Part shown: positions 33,049 to 47,600 of the stretch, in pieces
How the letters are laid out: each line of letters opens with the position of its first letter
Numbering within the stretch: the stretch's first letter is position 1
Source of the DNA: Brachionus rotundiformis
Taxonomy: Eukaryota > Rotifera > Eurotatoria > Ploima > Brachionidae
Length of the DNA stretch: 64,000 nt
Direction of reading: 5' to 3'
Assembly (NCBI GenBank): GCA_016802295.1
Contig: JAESIW010000020.1
Span: 1,453,766 to 1,517,765 of the forward strand
The notes under the pieces: model-generated
What the model saw: the letters and a program-made list of their open reading frames with translations, nothing else
Told to the model about the DNA's origin: nothing
The model's database searches: none
Made by a program: the position numbers and the translations under genes

Positions 33049-36000
33049 TTATATAAATTCAAATATAATATGAATTAGTATTTTTTTTATAAACTTAAAT
33101 AATCATTATTTTTAAACAATCTTTGTTTTTTATTAATGAGAAACGCTGTTGATGTTTCAAATGTGTTAATTATCAAAAATTGCACCAGACCATCACTCAA
33201 AAATCAAATAATTTCAAATGTTTTTAACAGGTTTTAGATTTTAGTCTACCTAAGCAATTGCATTTTAAAAACATATTTAAAAATTTTTAGCTTTTTAAAT
33301 TTAGATCTAATTACAAAATTATATAAAAATATTACATTTTTTATTTTACTCAAGACTTAAAACTAATATTTGATTTTTTTCTAAATTTAAAAAGCGCCAT
33401 ACAAGTATTAGTAATTAAAGTATTATTTGCATTTAGAGATAAAATGAAAATTGATATCCTGTTAACTGATCCCATATTAAAATTATTTTATAATTTTAAA
33501 CTAAAAACAAGATCAAATTTCGATTATTAATTGAATAAACCTTAAAATTCTGACTAGGAAATTTTATTTTCTTAAGTATTCGGCATCCTAATAAATGCTT
33601 AAATTCAAGTGGCACTTGAGTAAATAACCAAATTATTAAGTACTCATAAAATTAAACAAAATTGAATTATATCATTCAAAACTAATGCACTCACGAGAAA
33701 AGCTCCATGAATTTTTATTAAGTATTTAAACTTCTGTTTTATCAAAATGTCTAAATTATTTGGCATCAGTTGAATAACCAATATATATTCCTAAAGTGAA
33801 GCTCATAATTCAAGATCTTTGAACAGAGTCAATATATAAATTAATTTTTAACTGAGAGCCCACTTTAAAGTTAAGTATCTGATTGCCAAAATATGTTTAA
33901 CACAGACTGCAGAAAAATTATTCATTTTAAATTTATAGTTTAATTAAAAGATACTTTTATGTTTGATTAATAAATATTGTTTATTTATACATCAAATAAA
34001 AATACAAGATGAAAAAAATTGATATATTTAAGTCTGAAATATAAAAATCAAGATAATTTTTTATCTTAAACTAAACAAAGTGTTTGTTTTTGATAGTGAG
34101 ATCCACTAAACAATATGTCCTAAGATTCTTATTAAGATTGATGATTGATTGATAATTCATTTAAAGATATAAATACTTTTGAATTTTAAAACTGTAAAAT
34201 AACAATTCCAATACATGATAGATAGAAAATTAATATTCTTATCATTAAATAAAAAATATACTAGACATAGTACTTAAAGATGTCATAGAATAAAACCAAT
34301 TTAAAACATCTGTTTATAAAAAAATGTTTATTAATTTGTCTCAATAGTTTAGTGTTAAAACATTGTTCATTTTATAAAAGTTTTCTTTATTTATAGGCTT
34401 ATTTCAGGTAAAAAACAATATATCTACACCTTGGCATTTTTATTGTTTCGCTATTTCACTAATTTTATATTAAACTTTCATTTTTTTTTATTTAGTTAAT
34501 AAAATTTTATATAAAAAAGCTCTTAAAATTAAGCAAATTAATTCAACATAGTATGTTTTAAATAATCATTTTTACATTACGATATCACGAAGCTTAGACT
34601 AGCTAATAAACTAAAAATTTAGCATGAATTACGCTTCTAAAATTAATATCATCTTTTTATCTAACTACACCTAAGATAATTAAGACCTCTTTTTTGGTGA
34701 TAGCTGGAACAGTCTTACCAAATTAAGAAATTAATATAAACCATCTTTTTTTAAACTAGTCTAATCGACTACCAAAAGTTATCTTATTTAGGTTTAGATA
34801 TCGCTTTTTATTTTGATAACAATCACTTATTTAGCACATGATTTTAATACAGAGAATACTTTATTTTGATGATAAAATATCCTTAACAAATCTTTTGAAA
34901 TATTTTTGATCCAAAATACTTTAGGAAGGTGCAATTTGTATGCTAGCATTGTTTGGACGATCTCTATTTCTGATTTTGTCCAAGTACATTCATTTAGCTT
35001 ACACTTGTTCGATAAAGATTTAGTTAATTATTAATATATTATTAATATACCAAAATTCTATTATAACATATTCAATCGATACCACAAAAAATTTTAAAAA
35101 AAATCACTTTTTATTTAAAACTAATAATTTTTCGAAATTAAAAAACTTTATATTTTAATTTTTGACATTTTTACAAGTACTTTGGGAGCTTAAGGAGCTC
35201 TGTTCAGATAACTAAATAAATAAATTATAATTATTTGGTTTCTAAGAATGAAAAACTTGAATAATCCGAATTATATTACGAATTAATTGAATGTGAGGTA
35301 GGAGATTGCCAGTTTTATAGATCTAATTTTGATTTTAATTTTGATCAATTTATTACAGTCAGTAGATTTATAAAGAGGATAAAGTTAAATAAAGCTAAAT
35401 GGTAATTCAGCACCTGCGTATTTAAAAGATATTTGAAAAATTATCTATGCAAACATATTGTAGCAGTCACAGTTAAGACTAAACTGACCCAAATCGATTT
35501 TAGCTTTAAAAATATTGGATTCAATAAGAAGTGTGGTAAAAAACTCAAGACTGGTACGTAAGGCATACAAATAATGATTAAAAAACAATATTTTGTACAT
35601 AGAGAGATATATTTAACTGATGAATTGAACCTATTTAATAAATGATTTTTTATAGAGCAAAAATGTTTGTTTCTTTAACAGTATATTTTTTGGTGAAAAA
35701 AAATTGTAAGTCAAATGATAATAATAAACTTTCATTTTATGACTAGAAACTGAGAAGATACTGAGCCTTTGATAAAGAACAAAACTTTTGATCATCTACA
35801 AGCTTGTGAGTATTTAGAATAATTCAAGAGAGTTATTTAAGATCTAAAATTCGATATTATCCTTTGGCATTTTCACCAAACAATTTAAAATTATAGTCGA
35901 TTGTGGCAAATATATTTCTAATTTCAACCATGATAGAAAAAGGTGCAACAAAAATATTTTGAAATAATAAAAATTTTAATTTTTAATTTTTAAATATTTG

Positions 36001-36869
36001 TGTCAAATAAATTACAATTAAAAAGAAAAGTCTATTATAAATAGCAATTGAATTAAATATCTTTAAGGCACATTCTATTCATACAATAATTACATTTCTG
36101 TACCTGAGTGACCAAAATCTCTTTACTTGATGTCTCAAATTCGAGGCACAACAAATACCATTTGGATATTTTCATTATCCTATTAGCAAATTTAAAGGTC
36201 CTATTTTTTAATTAAAAAATTAGAGATAAAAATTTGAATTTAATTTTTCGACTTTTTTTTATTTTAAGTTCAGAATTTTAAAATTATAAAGAAAAAAATT
36301 TTTTTTTTAATTACAACATAAACAACAAAAAGTGATCTTTCCTCAAAAACAGCATATTTACCATAAATACAAAAATTGATCATATATAAGGTGTAATTGT
36401 AAAAATTAAAACAAAAATGACCAAAATAAAAAAAGTGAAAAAAAAAGCTGAAAAGAAGGAAACAAAATCAAAAATCTGAACAGCAAGGCGACGTTCATTT
36501 CACTATCCACAATATAATAATAATTAACAACTAGGTACTTGTGGTCTTTGAAAAGCCAAATACAAAATAATAAACTGGGATCAGGATTAGATTTAGGCGA
36601 AAAAACGCATAGGCCATTATCTCTCTACTTAACTATTCAGCATAAATCTAAATTCTATGTAGCATTAGTATACATATTTATTTATACATAGACAAACGTA
36701 TTCTCGAACATGCTAAAAATCGATTAATACCATTGAGCTTTTTTTTTTTTTCTTAAAAATATTAAACAACTTTGGAGATTTATCAAACGAGATTTAAATT
36801 ATTTCACTATAATTAAAAGCCAATATCCGCTTTTATAATTAATCATTTTTCTTCTATTGGACTAAAAAA
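33049..36869. other. 3.8-kb gene-free region
   Basis: No convincing reading frame on either strand. The left end will be the ZIP 3' UTR and the right end the 3' UTR of the minus-strand gene at 36870. Apart from the repeat copy at 35735-35985, I see only simple AT-rich sequence. Confidence 0.5.
35735..35985 (+). repeat. Dispersed unclassified repeat, copy 2 (no MITE insertion)
   Basis: This copy aligns with 588-725 joined to 1070-1165. The junction reads AGAGAGTTATTTAAGATC where copy 1 has AGAGACTTA, the MITE, then TATTAAAGATC. It is therefore the empty-site version of the same repeat. Stops in all frames; family unknown. Confidence 0.6.
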
Positions 36870-38237
36870 CTAGTCGTTTTCAATAAGATCTAAGTCTAAG
36901 TCACATGACTGATTATTACTGTTACTGGATGCCAGCTGCTGCTGGTATCGAAGTCTAGTGACTGGTCGGGCACTAGGCTTCTGCTGATTTGACAAAGACT
37001 GCAAGTAATTTGTGAAATAGCGGGTCTGGTAGTGATGATGCGGCTGCTCTTGTTTGCTTTTTTCGCTACTCCTATCAATGGAGCGCTTGGGCAAACTTTC
37101 GCCTACACAAGAGCCGCCGCTGGTCGATATCAAGTCGACAGATTGATAGGACGAATAGTATCCGCTACTGTCCTCTTCTTTACAGTCGTCCAGCTCTTTG
37201 CTATTGTTCAAAGAGGCTGAGTTTAACTCGTGGCCTTCGGCCATGTCGTACGCGTCTGTAGACTCGTCGGCATACATTTCCTCATCGGGCAAGCAGTCCG
37301 ATGATTTTTTGGCATTTTTTCTTAACTTAGACCTACGTCTGGTGTTTGGAAGTGAATAATCTGTTTGACTAGAGTCGCACAATAGAGGCGAATCTTCTCT
37401 CTTTAATTTTTTCATTTTTAACAAGTTAATACTTGGTCTAGCTTGGCTAGGCGACACCGAGTTCATCATCAATTGACTGTTGTACTTGAGGTACGGATGG
37501 TGTTTGATAAGAAATTTTCTTGTCGAACGTGTTTCCATGGTCATTTGGCCGAGACGCGAGTCCAATTGATCCGAGTCGTTCGAGTCTTGTTCGTTGAGTA
37601 GACTGTTTGGTGTGTTTGACGAACGAGCGGTGAGTGGACTAGCAGGAGCAAAATTGGACTCGTCGTCGTAGTTGAGCTTTATTAAGCGCTTGAAATTGGT
37701 GCATAGATGGTCTGTGTTAGATGTTAACTGTGGCTCGTTTTGAATCGAGTTGCATTGTAGCGAGCAAGTAGAGCTGTTTGTGGCGTTTGTTTTTCTGAAT
37801 GGCAGAAATGGTGTTACTTTGTAGTGGTCGAATGTGGGCGATGAGGGCTCGCAGCTCGGTGTGCTCTTGAGTCTAGTGGCCGGAAATGAGGCAAAATATT
37901 TGGCTATTATCGAGAAGCCGGTGTCGTTGGTCGAGCTTTTGAGCTCACTGGTACCTTGTTTGATCAAACTGAGCAGCGATGAGGACTGAGACGAATGGTT
38001 GGTAGATGCAAATGAAGAGGAATGGGTCGACGACGCTGATGACACTGCTCGCACTGGTATGGGCTTGACTATTTTGCCAATTGAGTGGTTGGCGCGCTTG
38101 GCACCCACAGTTTGATTGTGCAGCTTGGCAGCGGAGCGTGTCACTATGGTGTTGGTGAAGTGCGACAGCTGTTCCTCGCTGGACTGCATGGGCGACGAGC
38201 TCGGCCCTGGCGAGTTATTGTTATTTCTAAATTTCAT
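36870..38237 (-). CDS. Serine/asparagine-rich, probably nuclear protein of unknown function
   Basis: A single open frame of 455 residues from the first ATG (38237; the frame stays open three codons further upstream). The protein looks disordered: serine and asparagine runs throughout and no recognisable fold. Visible features are basic clusters that could be nuclear signals (KMKKLKRED, TRRRSKLRKNAKK), acidic patches (LPDEEMYADEST), and three similar short blocks TRSAAKL, TRSTRKFL and TRYFTNYL. Codon use is more GC-rich than the flanks over the whole length, supporting real coding. The sequence AATTTAG just after the ATG could be a splice acceptor, so this may be the last exon of a longer gene reaching into the large interval upstream. 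I cannot name it. Confidence 0.65.
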   Translation of the reverse strand: MKFRNNNNSPGPSSSPMQSSEEQLSHFTNTIVTRSAAKLHNQTVGAKRANHSIGKIVKPIPVRAVSSASSTHSSSFASTNHSSQSSSLLSLIKQGTSELKSSTNDTGFSIIAKYFASFPATRLKSTPSCEPSSPTFDHYKVTPFLPFRKTNATNSSTCSLQCNSIQNEPQLTSNTDHLCTNFKRLIKLNYDDESNFAPASPLTARSSNTPNSLLNEQDSNDSDQLDSRLGQMTMETRSTRKFLIKHHPYLKYNSQLMMNSVSPSQARPSINLLKMKKLKREDSPLLCDSSQTDYSLPNTRRRSKLRKNAKKSSDCLPDEEMYADESTDAYDMAEGHELNSASLNNSKELDDCKEEDSSGYYSSYQSVDLISTSGGSCVGESLPKRSIDRSSEKSKQEQPHHHYQTRYFTNYLQSLSNQQKPSARPVTRLRYQQQLASSNSNNQSCDLDLDLIEND

Positions 38238-38329
38238 TATATCCAAATGGTTCCAATTTTTTTTTTTTTATTTACTTATATAAATATAAATCTAAATTAT
38301 GATAATTGGGTTAGAGTTACAATAAAACA

Positions 38330-38440
38330 AATTGGTAGGCGACCTGGTGTCAACCTGAGTCATGTGTTCGCCGTCACACCAGTGTCCTATATTGCCAAAG
38401 CAATTTGCTCTCAAAAAGCATTTATTTTTTGACTTGGTAT
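38330..38440. other. GC-richer block upstream of the unknown nuclear protein gene
   Basis: About 110 bases stand out from the AT background and include an imperfect inverted repeat (CTGGTGT ... ACACCAG, nested with GGCGA ... TCGCC). It lies 100-200 bp upstream of the start codon, so it may be 5' UTR, a promoter element or an upstream exon. The longest frame (115 codons, plus strand) has no family match. Confidence 0.3.
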
Positions 38441-38554
38441 ATTCTTTTTAATAATAATACCAAAAAAAACATATGTAAAATAATATCTTTTTAAATTATC
38501 GATTCTGAATAGCTTGTCTAAACAGTTTTACTATTGTTGAATTATGCGAGAATT

Positions 38555-38613
38555 TATATATATATATATATATACGCTTCATCTCTCACGCACATACACA
38601 CACACCACACGCT
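38555..38613. repeat. (TA)n followed by CA-rich simple repeat
   Basis: Ten TA units at 38555-38574 are followed, about a dozen bases later, by a CACACA-rich stretch to about 38613. Likely polymorphic. Confidence 0.8.
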
Positions 38614-41600
38614 ACACAATATGGTTTCTCCAAATTACCTACTCTACCTGTCATTTGATTCATTTCTGCGAGTAGTGAATTTTTAATTTATTATATCCCT
38701 AATGATTATTTGTTGAACAATTAGGGCCAAAAATATGCTAATCGATTTTCACAAGTACTCGTAAAAATAAGAAAAAAAAACTACAATTATCAATTCACTC
38801 AAAAATAGCTAAAATTTTATTTAACACGTTTAATAAAGTTTTTATTATACAAAGAAGAATTTTTTTAGTTTCTTTCTACAAGGGTCAAAATGCGATAAAA
38901 ATAAATTAATAATCTATTTGGTTCTTTTTTTCCCCGCATTAATTGTATATAATTTAATAATTACTCTTATCTGTTAATAAAGTTTATTCTAAAATCTTGA
39001 TTTCCTATTGCTTAACAAATTGAACCTCTGAGATTATATTGGCAAAAGTTAATCAAGTAAACATGGACCTAAGCGCCATTCTGAAATGTTCAAGCTGTTT
39101 TAAATATAACTCTTGATTAATTTAAAGGTTAATTGAACAAATCTTCAATTCTTGAATTATTACAAAGCTGCATTTAGGATCCAGGAACTGCTGACTAATT
39201 ATGTTGAATAAAAACTTAACTTGCTAGTAATAAAATCGAAAATTATCCTTTTTTCGAATTATTTGTTTACAAAAAATGTGTCTTGTTTAAAAGAAAATTT
39301 CTGAATCATTTCTAATGTAAAAATACATTTTTCATGTCTCTAGTATAAGGTAAAAAAGTGAATATTTTCATTTATTTGAGTCACTATTTTTGAATGAAAA
39401 AATTTCGAATAGAAGAAATGCTTTGATGGCTGAACTTTTTTATATTTGGTGAAATACGGCAATAGATTTTAAAATGTTTAATTTTGTCTCAATTATAACA
39501 AAATGGAGTAAACAATTAAAACTAAATTAAGCTCTAACTTTTTGCCGTAAGAGCAAAATAAAAAAAAAGTTTTTTTTTGTTGTTATTGAAAATAACAATG
39601 CTATTAAATAAAATGATATTTAAATCGATCAAATAACAATTTTGTATTTTGATAAAAGCTCTAGATAAAATTCTCAGATTGATTATTCCCTAAGACTATG
39701 ATAGCATTTTGTTATGATAAAAAAAAAATAAAATAGCTTGGCATTGATTTAATAAAAAAAAGAGAAAAATAGAAAAAATGTACATAGCTTAAGAAATAAA
39801 ACAGTCTATACATTTTAACTAAATATAAAATCGATAGAAGCGACTTTTTTCAATGTATGATTTCAAGCATGTATAATAATAAGATGAAGTAGTATTAGAA
39901 AAATAATGGGAAACAGTTGGCTGTTTGCGTTACTGATTTTGAATCGCAATGACTCGACATGATACATTGATTCTGTGTGGAGCAATCAATAATTAAATTG
40001 CCGAAAGAGAATTAATATAATAAAACTATTTGGAGTCCGTTTTGTTGAGCACATTTTGCGGACTCAATGATGCATTCAATGCTGTGATCGATATTTCCGG
40101 TAGAACAACTAGAAATATTTAATTCTAAATCATGAGCAATGTCTTCTTGGCCTAAACAACCTTATCTCAAATACTTGCTAAGTCATATCTTATCAAATTT
40201 CAAGACATATGCTCCTACAGAGAGAAAGAGTATAAAAGATAAATTAAATGTAGTTAATTTTATGGTGCTCGTTTGAGCCACCAGCAGAGAGAGATTGGTC
40301 ATTAATAATGGATCTTCCTGCTGATCTGTTATTCTAATTCTAATAAATCATTGGTACTTGCTTTAAACTCCGCTCTCTTTCTTTTTTTTTCTTGATACGC
40401 CAGAGACCGTACTATTTAGTAATTGCTTTTCGGACGGCATAAATAATTAGAACGAATCTGTCAATCATCAATCTGGTCTTATCGCCCTGGCCGGTCTTTA
40501 GGAAATTAGTTTTAAATTAATCATAAATTAAAATTTTAACCCAAATAAGTACCGGATGACAATAAAAAAAAAAACATTCAGAATCCCTAATTTATAAAGC
40601 ACTAGTAGAAATATAAATTACGTAGATGAATACATAAAACTATTTAGGTAATATAAAAAATTTAATACATAGGTAGAAAACGATTGAATAAATAAAATAA
40701 AATGCACTTGACTTTATCGCTTAGTAATCAAAGAATATTTATTTAAAATAATCAACATTTTATTACTATTATTATTCGGACCACTTAGTCTGAAATGATA
40801 ACCATCCAAATTAACAACTACTAATTTTTAATTAAAGAAATTTAATCCCGTTTTAATTCTTAAGTAAAAACTACCTTTTTTCAAATACATTTAAAGAGAT
40901 ACATGCTGGATTAAATGAAGAGCTAAGACCATCCGAGAATCTCGAGCGGATAGTTAAGTTACATTAAATCTAAAATACAGACTCGATCCTAAGCTTATTA
41001 ATACAGAAATATCTTTAACCTTTTTTTTTTATATTACAAAAATAAAATTGTTTGTTTATCGTTATTGATTAAATTTTATGTGTTGAAAGATTTTTATCCT
41101 TAAATCAAATTTCTTTAAATTAGTATCGCAAAATTTGATCAAGTTTTTCTAATTGAAATAAAATGTAGCCTCGGGCTCAAAAGACTTATATCCAATTTTT
41201 AATTAGCTTATTTTTTTATTTGGCAGTAAGAGTAAATAATTACATCAATTTTCTTTACTTATATTTTTTATTCATTGACCGGAAAATAGGAAAAAAAAAC
41301 TACCTTAACGCAGCTAATTTAAATAATAAATTAATAAAAAAGATTTAAGATGTAGTTGAAATTTAATCAAGAAAAAAGCCTAAATTTACCTTTATCTCTT
41401 TGACGAATAAGCATAATTATTTTATCGAATGCTTTTCCAGGTCAAACGAGACAGCTATTGTTATATCTTATTTATAAAAATGATTTCGGTGATAAAAAAG
41501 TAACCTTTGGAATTTTAGAAATAGACAAATGAACTGAATAAATCAGTACCAAAAAAATATTGGCAATAAATTAATTTTTATCTTCTCACGGCCAATTTAA

Positions 41601-44600
41601 TGCATATGTGTGTTATACTGTGTAGACTGTTCATTTTTGATAACTTACTGAATAGTATGAATTTTTTTTATTATGATTAAATTTAATTCAATAAATTTTT
41701 TAGACCAATTTAGCACTACATAAATTAAATTAAAGCCTACATATTTAAAACTAAAATAAAAAAGCTCTCTATATTTTTAACACACGTCTAATTAAATACT
41801 CAACTAGCTCTGTTCGAACCAATTAATCAAAAATTATAAATGAAAACTTTTAAATGACAAAATCATCTTGGTAAATACTTAAATAAATTTAGACATTTGG
41901 CATGAATTTTCTAAAATAATGTCACATACAATAACTAATCTTTGTTAATTTAAAATAATATAAAGCCTAAATAATATTATGATTATTTTTTTGTTCAGTT
42001 TAAAATTTCTAACAACATGGTTATGAAATTCAATTCTCATTTAGAGGTTTTCCCTAGAACATACTCTATCTTTTATAATTATTAAAATTGATCAATAGAG
42101 TGGTCGAGTTTTTTTTTACATTTTTGAAAAATAATCGCTTCTAATTCGGATGTTCGATCTTATTCGAGTTTAATCTCTAGAAAAATAATTATACCCGCTA
42201 TGGTTTATGTTTAGCTGCATATAATTATTTCTCAAAATTAATAAAATTTCAATAAATCATTCTGCAACTTGATAGAAAGCCTAAAAATATAACAAATAAC
42301 AAAGAAGCCATGACACTTAAACTTTCTCTATTTTTTCTATATTCTTTTTGTTGTTTAGTTAGCTGTAAATATTTGTGCTAAAATGGAAAATCGCTTGAGC
42401 TGCGCATTGTTAAATGATCTAAAACAAATCAATAATTTAAGTTCATAAATCATTGTGATTGTTTTCATTTGTGAATAAAAACAATCGCCGAAGCGATTAC
42501 CTGTTCGTGTATAAACCTAAATGCCCGAAGACATTTATAAATTAATTTAAATAATCTGAAGATGAATGACTAAATTTGGAACAAGGCTAAACTTTTTTTT
42601 ATTTCGAAATTATCATGATTGTCTATAAAATTATCTAAAATTATAACTTACCTTGAACTAACAAGGAAGCACAGTCTAAATTAGCAAAAAAGAAAAACAC
42701 ATCTGATCTCATTATCTTTGTCTGTATGCAAACTATTTATCTAGGTGGAGAAAAAAGTATTTAACTTGAGCTAGATTGCGTATTTTGAATAATTTGAAAA
42801 ACACACTTGAATTACTCTTCAGTATACTCGACCCAATCTTCTAATTAATCACACTTAGATAAACACACAACTAGATTATATTTGCTGTTAAAATTACGTC
42901 TTTCTTTGCCACTCAAGATTAAGATTCATTTGTGTTTTATATCATACAACTACAAAGCAGAACCATGAATTAAAAGCTGATAAAATAAAGGACTGTCTGG
43001 TTCACAACAACTCAAAATACCTTCCAAGAAGATAGCTGAATTTCTTTAACAATGTAAATACAAATATAAAAAGACATTCAAAAATTTTTGAATGTTTTTT
43101 TATAGAATTAAAAGAGAACTGTAAAAAAGGAAATGTCATTCAAAGCTGTCTTGGAAATTATCTTTTAAATTTCAACTAAAATTAAAAAAAAATACAGTCG
43201 AATATTAGAAAGCGATGCAGTGTCACAATTTCAGACAAAAAAATTAACAATGCAAGGTTAGTGATGTCATGTATCAAGTGTGGGTGATTGTCAAAATTTA
43301 AAACTAGAAAAACGAAAAATAGTAAAATATTTGGCTAATTGAGCATGAATTAGTTTGAAATTCACATGACAAATAAAAAATAAAAATAAATTAATTGCTA
43401 GAAATGATTAGGAATTTTTTTTCTAATTCAACAGAATTTCAACTTAGCTTGAGTGAACTTTAGTTGTTATTGTTGTTGTTTCTAAAGTACTTATCATTCT
43501 ATATATTTTATTAATTTATGCACAATTTGTTTAAAACCTGAATATTTTGGTTGCTCGTTGTTAAAATTGTCATGTGCACATAACAAGATTTGTTTTGATA
43601 GAGAGAGAAAAAAATAATACTTTTGAAATGAAAAAACAGCATGAAACTCAAAGTCGTAATTGGATACTAATGCAAAGACGCGCGATTTTGCTTAAGAACT
43701 TGATTTAAATTTGTGTCATTAATTTCATGTGTGGTGTCGTATTTTAAGCCGTGTAATCCAATACCTGTATAAAAGAACAATTATAAAAAGTTAAGGTAAG
43801 CTAAGATATTTAATTGAATAGTCGCGTTCTTTGCGACTTTTAAAAATCAATACGGTCTCATAGATGGATTAGAGGGCCTAATTATCATTTAGTGAACAAA
43901 AGATTTCAGATAAATAAATATTTAAATTTTCATTTATTGACTAAAACTAGGCGTTCAGAATCAAACGCGTCTTGGTAGGCTTGGAGAAAAAAATTTACAT
44001 TAAATATGATTAAATTTAGTAGAATAAAAATTAAAAAATAGAACAATTGATAAAAAAAATGTGTTGACAAAGGATCCTAGCGTTAGGTTTTTGCTTCACT
44101 TAGTTTCTTAGGCAACAAAATATGATTTCCTAAACTGTTTGTTATTGTAAATTTTGTTTAAAAATTGGCCTTTTTGGGATAATTAAAAACGACTTAGCAT
44201 AAAATTTGATCTCATAATTATATCTTAATGGATTTTGAATTATTTTAATTATTTTCATTTTTTTTTCTAATTAAATTCTCGTTTATTGATAAACCACAAA
44301 GAGACATAGAAAATTTAATCAATTGCTTGACGAGAGAATTATATATCTAGATAATTTAAAAATGAAATTAAATTTGATTTTAGCGTTTTTACTTGGAATT
44401 TTAGACTTCAAAAAAGGCTTGAACAAAAATACTTGAATTTTTATAAATTTATTTTTAGACAATGTAAATGAATTTTTATTCTTGATTGATCTAATGGAAT
44501 TAAAAATTAATCAACAAAAAATAATGAAAATAATAAAATTCACTTTAATACTTTGTCAAAAATTTACTATTTTATTTTTTAAACTAAAAAAAGTGTTTCT

Positions 44601-47600
44601 TTGATTGGATTTCAAAAATTAAGATCTTAGAACTAGCTTTATTTATATTAAACTCATTTTTTTCATACTAAAATCCAAATAGAACCAAGCTCAATTGACC
44701 TAAATAACTCTTAAATATCTTATTTCCTCTAATGCCTAATAAAAACACTGTGATTACCAGGCATGCATACGGAAGTCGATAGAGAATTTCCTTAGATATT
44801 GTCAGCCATATGCTTAACAGAGAATTAATTAATTATAAATTCGACATTAATTTTGCTTCAGCATGCAAATGCTATTTGGCAAAAATAAAAATCGAGCTTG
44901 AGGATTTCGCCAAATCCGGCAACAATAAGTCACTAAAAATCAAATAAATTTCTTTCACATAGGCCATATTTTATAATGCCAATTTCTGTCAAGACCTAAT
45001 TACTTATTAATTTTTTATCCATTTAAACCATCTTGACATTTTAAATACAGATTTAATTTATTCTTGTTCAATCTCAAAACTTTTGTAAAAATAAAAAACC
45101 TTTTTTTCTATTTTTCAAAGACTAAATGAAAGGTAATATAATAAAATTAATTATTAAATTCTAGGAAATAATTTTTATTAAGTTGGAATGAAAGAATCGA
45201 TATTTTAAGTCTGTTTAGGTTTACTTGATTAAAAAAGACGTCAACAAGTGTCATTAGCACCAATAATACTTGGCAAATAAATGAATTTTAATAAAACGCT
45301 ATAAAAGATTAAATACGATTATTTTCTAGCTTAGAGAAAACTCCTGTTGCATCGAAAGAATGCCCTAAAAGCGCTTTATAAATTATGCTGCCAGACCAAA
45401 TCGCTTCGGGGATGAATTAATATTAAGAAAATCAAAACGAGGCCCTATTTGCTTAACTAATTAATCAATTTGAAGTATTTTTCTTGGAAAATTTCAAGAG
45501 CAAATTTTGCCAAAATGATAAGCAAATGCTCTTGTGGCAATTAACATCATTAGACCAATGAATTAAAATTGCTAAAAAATTTATAATAAAAAATTATTTT
45601 CAAAATCTCTTGAGCAATTCATTCAGGAATTGAGGGATTACATACTCGCGACCGACAATGGAAAATTTTTAAAAATTAACTTGATATTTATCTAGAAATG
45701 TTTGTAGATAAAAAGAAAATAAGAATAAGTTTTTGCGCAATTAAGCCCAGGTAAATGCATCTAAATTTCTTAGACGCCATAATGAACTTGATGCAGCACT
45801 ATTAATCACCCATTAAATCAACATCAAGATTCTGAAATCAATAAATTCTGATCGTGATGATGCATTTGTTGGCCTAAACTATTTAAGGCAAATATCCATT
45901 TTCATCTTGGTTATATTTATTCTTCATTCTAATTAGTATTGTATTTTTATTAGTTTCCTTCGAAATGTTTGCCTTCCTTTTAGTTAAATTACCATTCGCG
46001 GATTAAACTGAGACAAACGACAAAAATTTAACAAACATTTGAGTCGTGCACTCGAAAAAATTGCCAAAATTTAATTTAACACAAATATCAAAAATATTCC
46101 TAATTAAAGAAAATCGATTCCAAACTCTTAGTTTACTCAAACCTTGTAATTATTTATCTAAGATTTTTCCTGTATTAATTTCAAAAATAGCAAAAAATAA
46201 ACAATTTTTTGATAGATAGAATAATATTCCGTCTGGCTGATCATAATCTTTACATTTTTCTACATTTTAGTTTTTTATTATCAATATTAAACTTTATTAT
46301 AAAATATTTTCTAGTCTTAGACATTGTTTTTTAAGCCTTAATATTTTGGTAAATATAACACCAACTCAAGTCCTTTTGCAAAAAAAACAAACTATGATCC
46401 GAAAATTCTTAACCACTTTAATCCAGCTAGAAAAGCCAAGTATTAGAATTTGTGTTAACGAGATAATAAATCATTTGTACTTAAAGAGCTACCTAAGGCA
46501 TTAAATGAACACAATTTAAAGATTTATTTTAATATTATGCAATTTATCTATGAATAACATCAAATCTCTTGGTCAAATATTGTCTGAAACTAATAGCTTA
46601 AATATTTGAGTTTGCTTAGACATGCAAAATAATCTATTCAGAATTCTTTAAACCCAGGAAGATCTGGATAGAATAGCGCAATCTGGTTTTTTTCATAGTT
46701 ACCTGAAAGATATAATTTTGAATGCAAACAAAGCTTATTTTAAAAATTTTCAACAATAGTAATAAAAAATTGAAATAATGAAGATGATGGCATTATTGCT
46801 AAATTTCCTCTATTGACATAAATTATCTTCTTATGTCGCCAAGTCCTTGTTCTAGATCCAGGTTGAGATTTAAAAAAAAGAGCACATTATTTGATGTTTA
46901 ATTTCATCCATTTAAAATATTTTTTTCTATTTAAATTATATTTATTATTTAATTAAAGGTTTATGAAGGTATGGTAATTTTGAAAAGCTCAAATTTCTTA
47001 GGTCACAAAAAAGAACCTAATGGAGTTTGGATTTTAATTATATTTAGGGTTGATTTGTCACTAGAAATTATTTTTTTTAAATTAAAATAGAAGCCATCCA
47101 AGAAAAAATTAATAGCTTAAAATTAACCATAAAATTTGAACGACTGGATTCAGGAAAGAAATCTTATTCATTGAGTCGGCGTTTGAATCCTTTAATTATT
47201 TCAACAATTGAGCCATTAATTAAAAAATAAAGTCTCAAGAGTTAAAAAGTTGTTCTGCTTTGATTTAATTATAAAACTAAATTTGACTTGAAAAATAACA
47301 CAAAAACGTAAATTTTAATTTAAAAAGAAAAATAATTAAAATTTGATTATAAATTAAGATAAAAATTAGAAAATATTCAAATATACTTTTTGATAAAATT
47401 CATTTATTCTCATTAATGAAAATAAAATGCACTGCGAGGAAGAAAAATATTTTTCGTATAAATTTTGATTAAGTTTTCCCAAAAACAGTTCAAAAATTAT
47501 TGATGACTTATTTGAATCTGTCTGAATGCTAGCAATTTAAGATGAGCTGTTTTTGTTGCATTACTAAAGCTTCGATTTTATCTTGTTTTATTTTCTTGGC

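Noticed and set aside
38085..38432. 115-codon plus-strand frame
   Set aside because: It is mostly the antisense of the Ser-rich gene plus upstream non-coding sequence; no family resemblance.
38330..38440. tRNA or structured RNA in the GC-richer block
   Set aside because: The inverted repeats do not form a cloverleaf, and no tRNA A/B boxes are visible. Kept only as an unassigned block.
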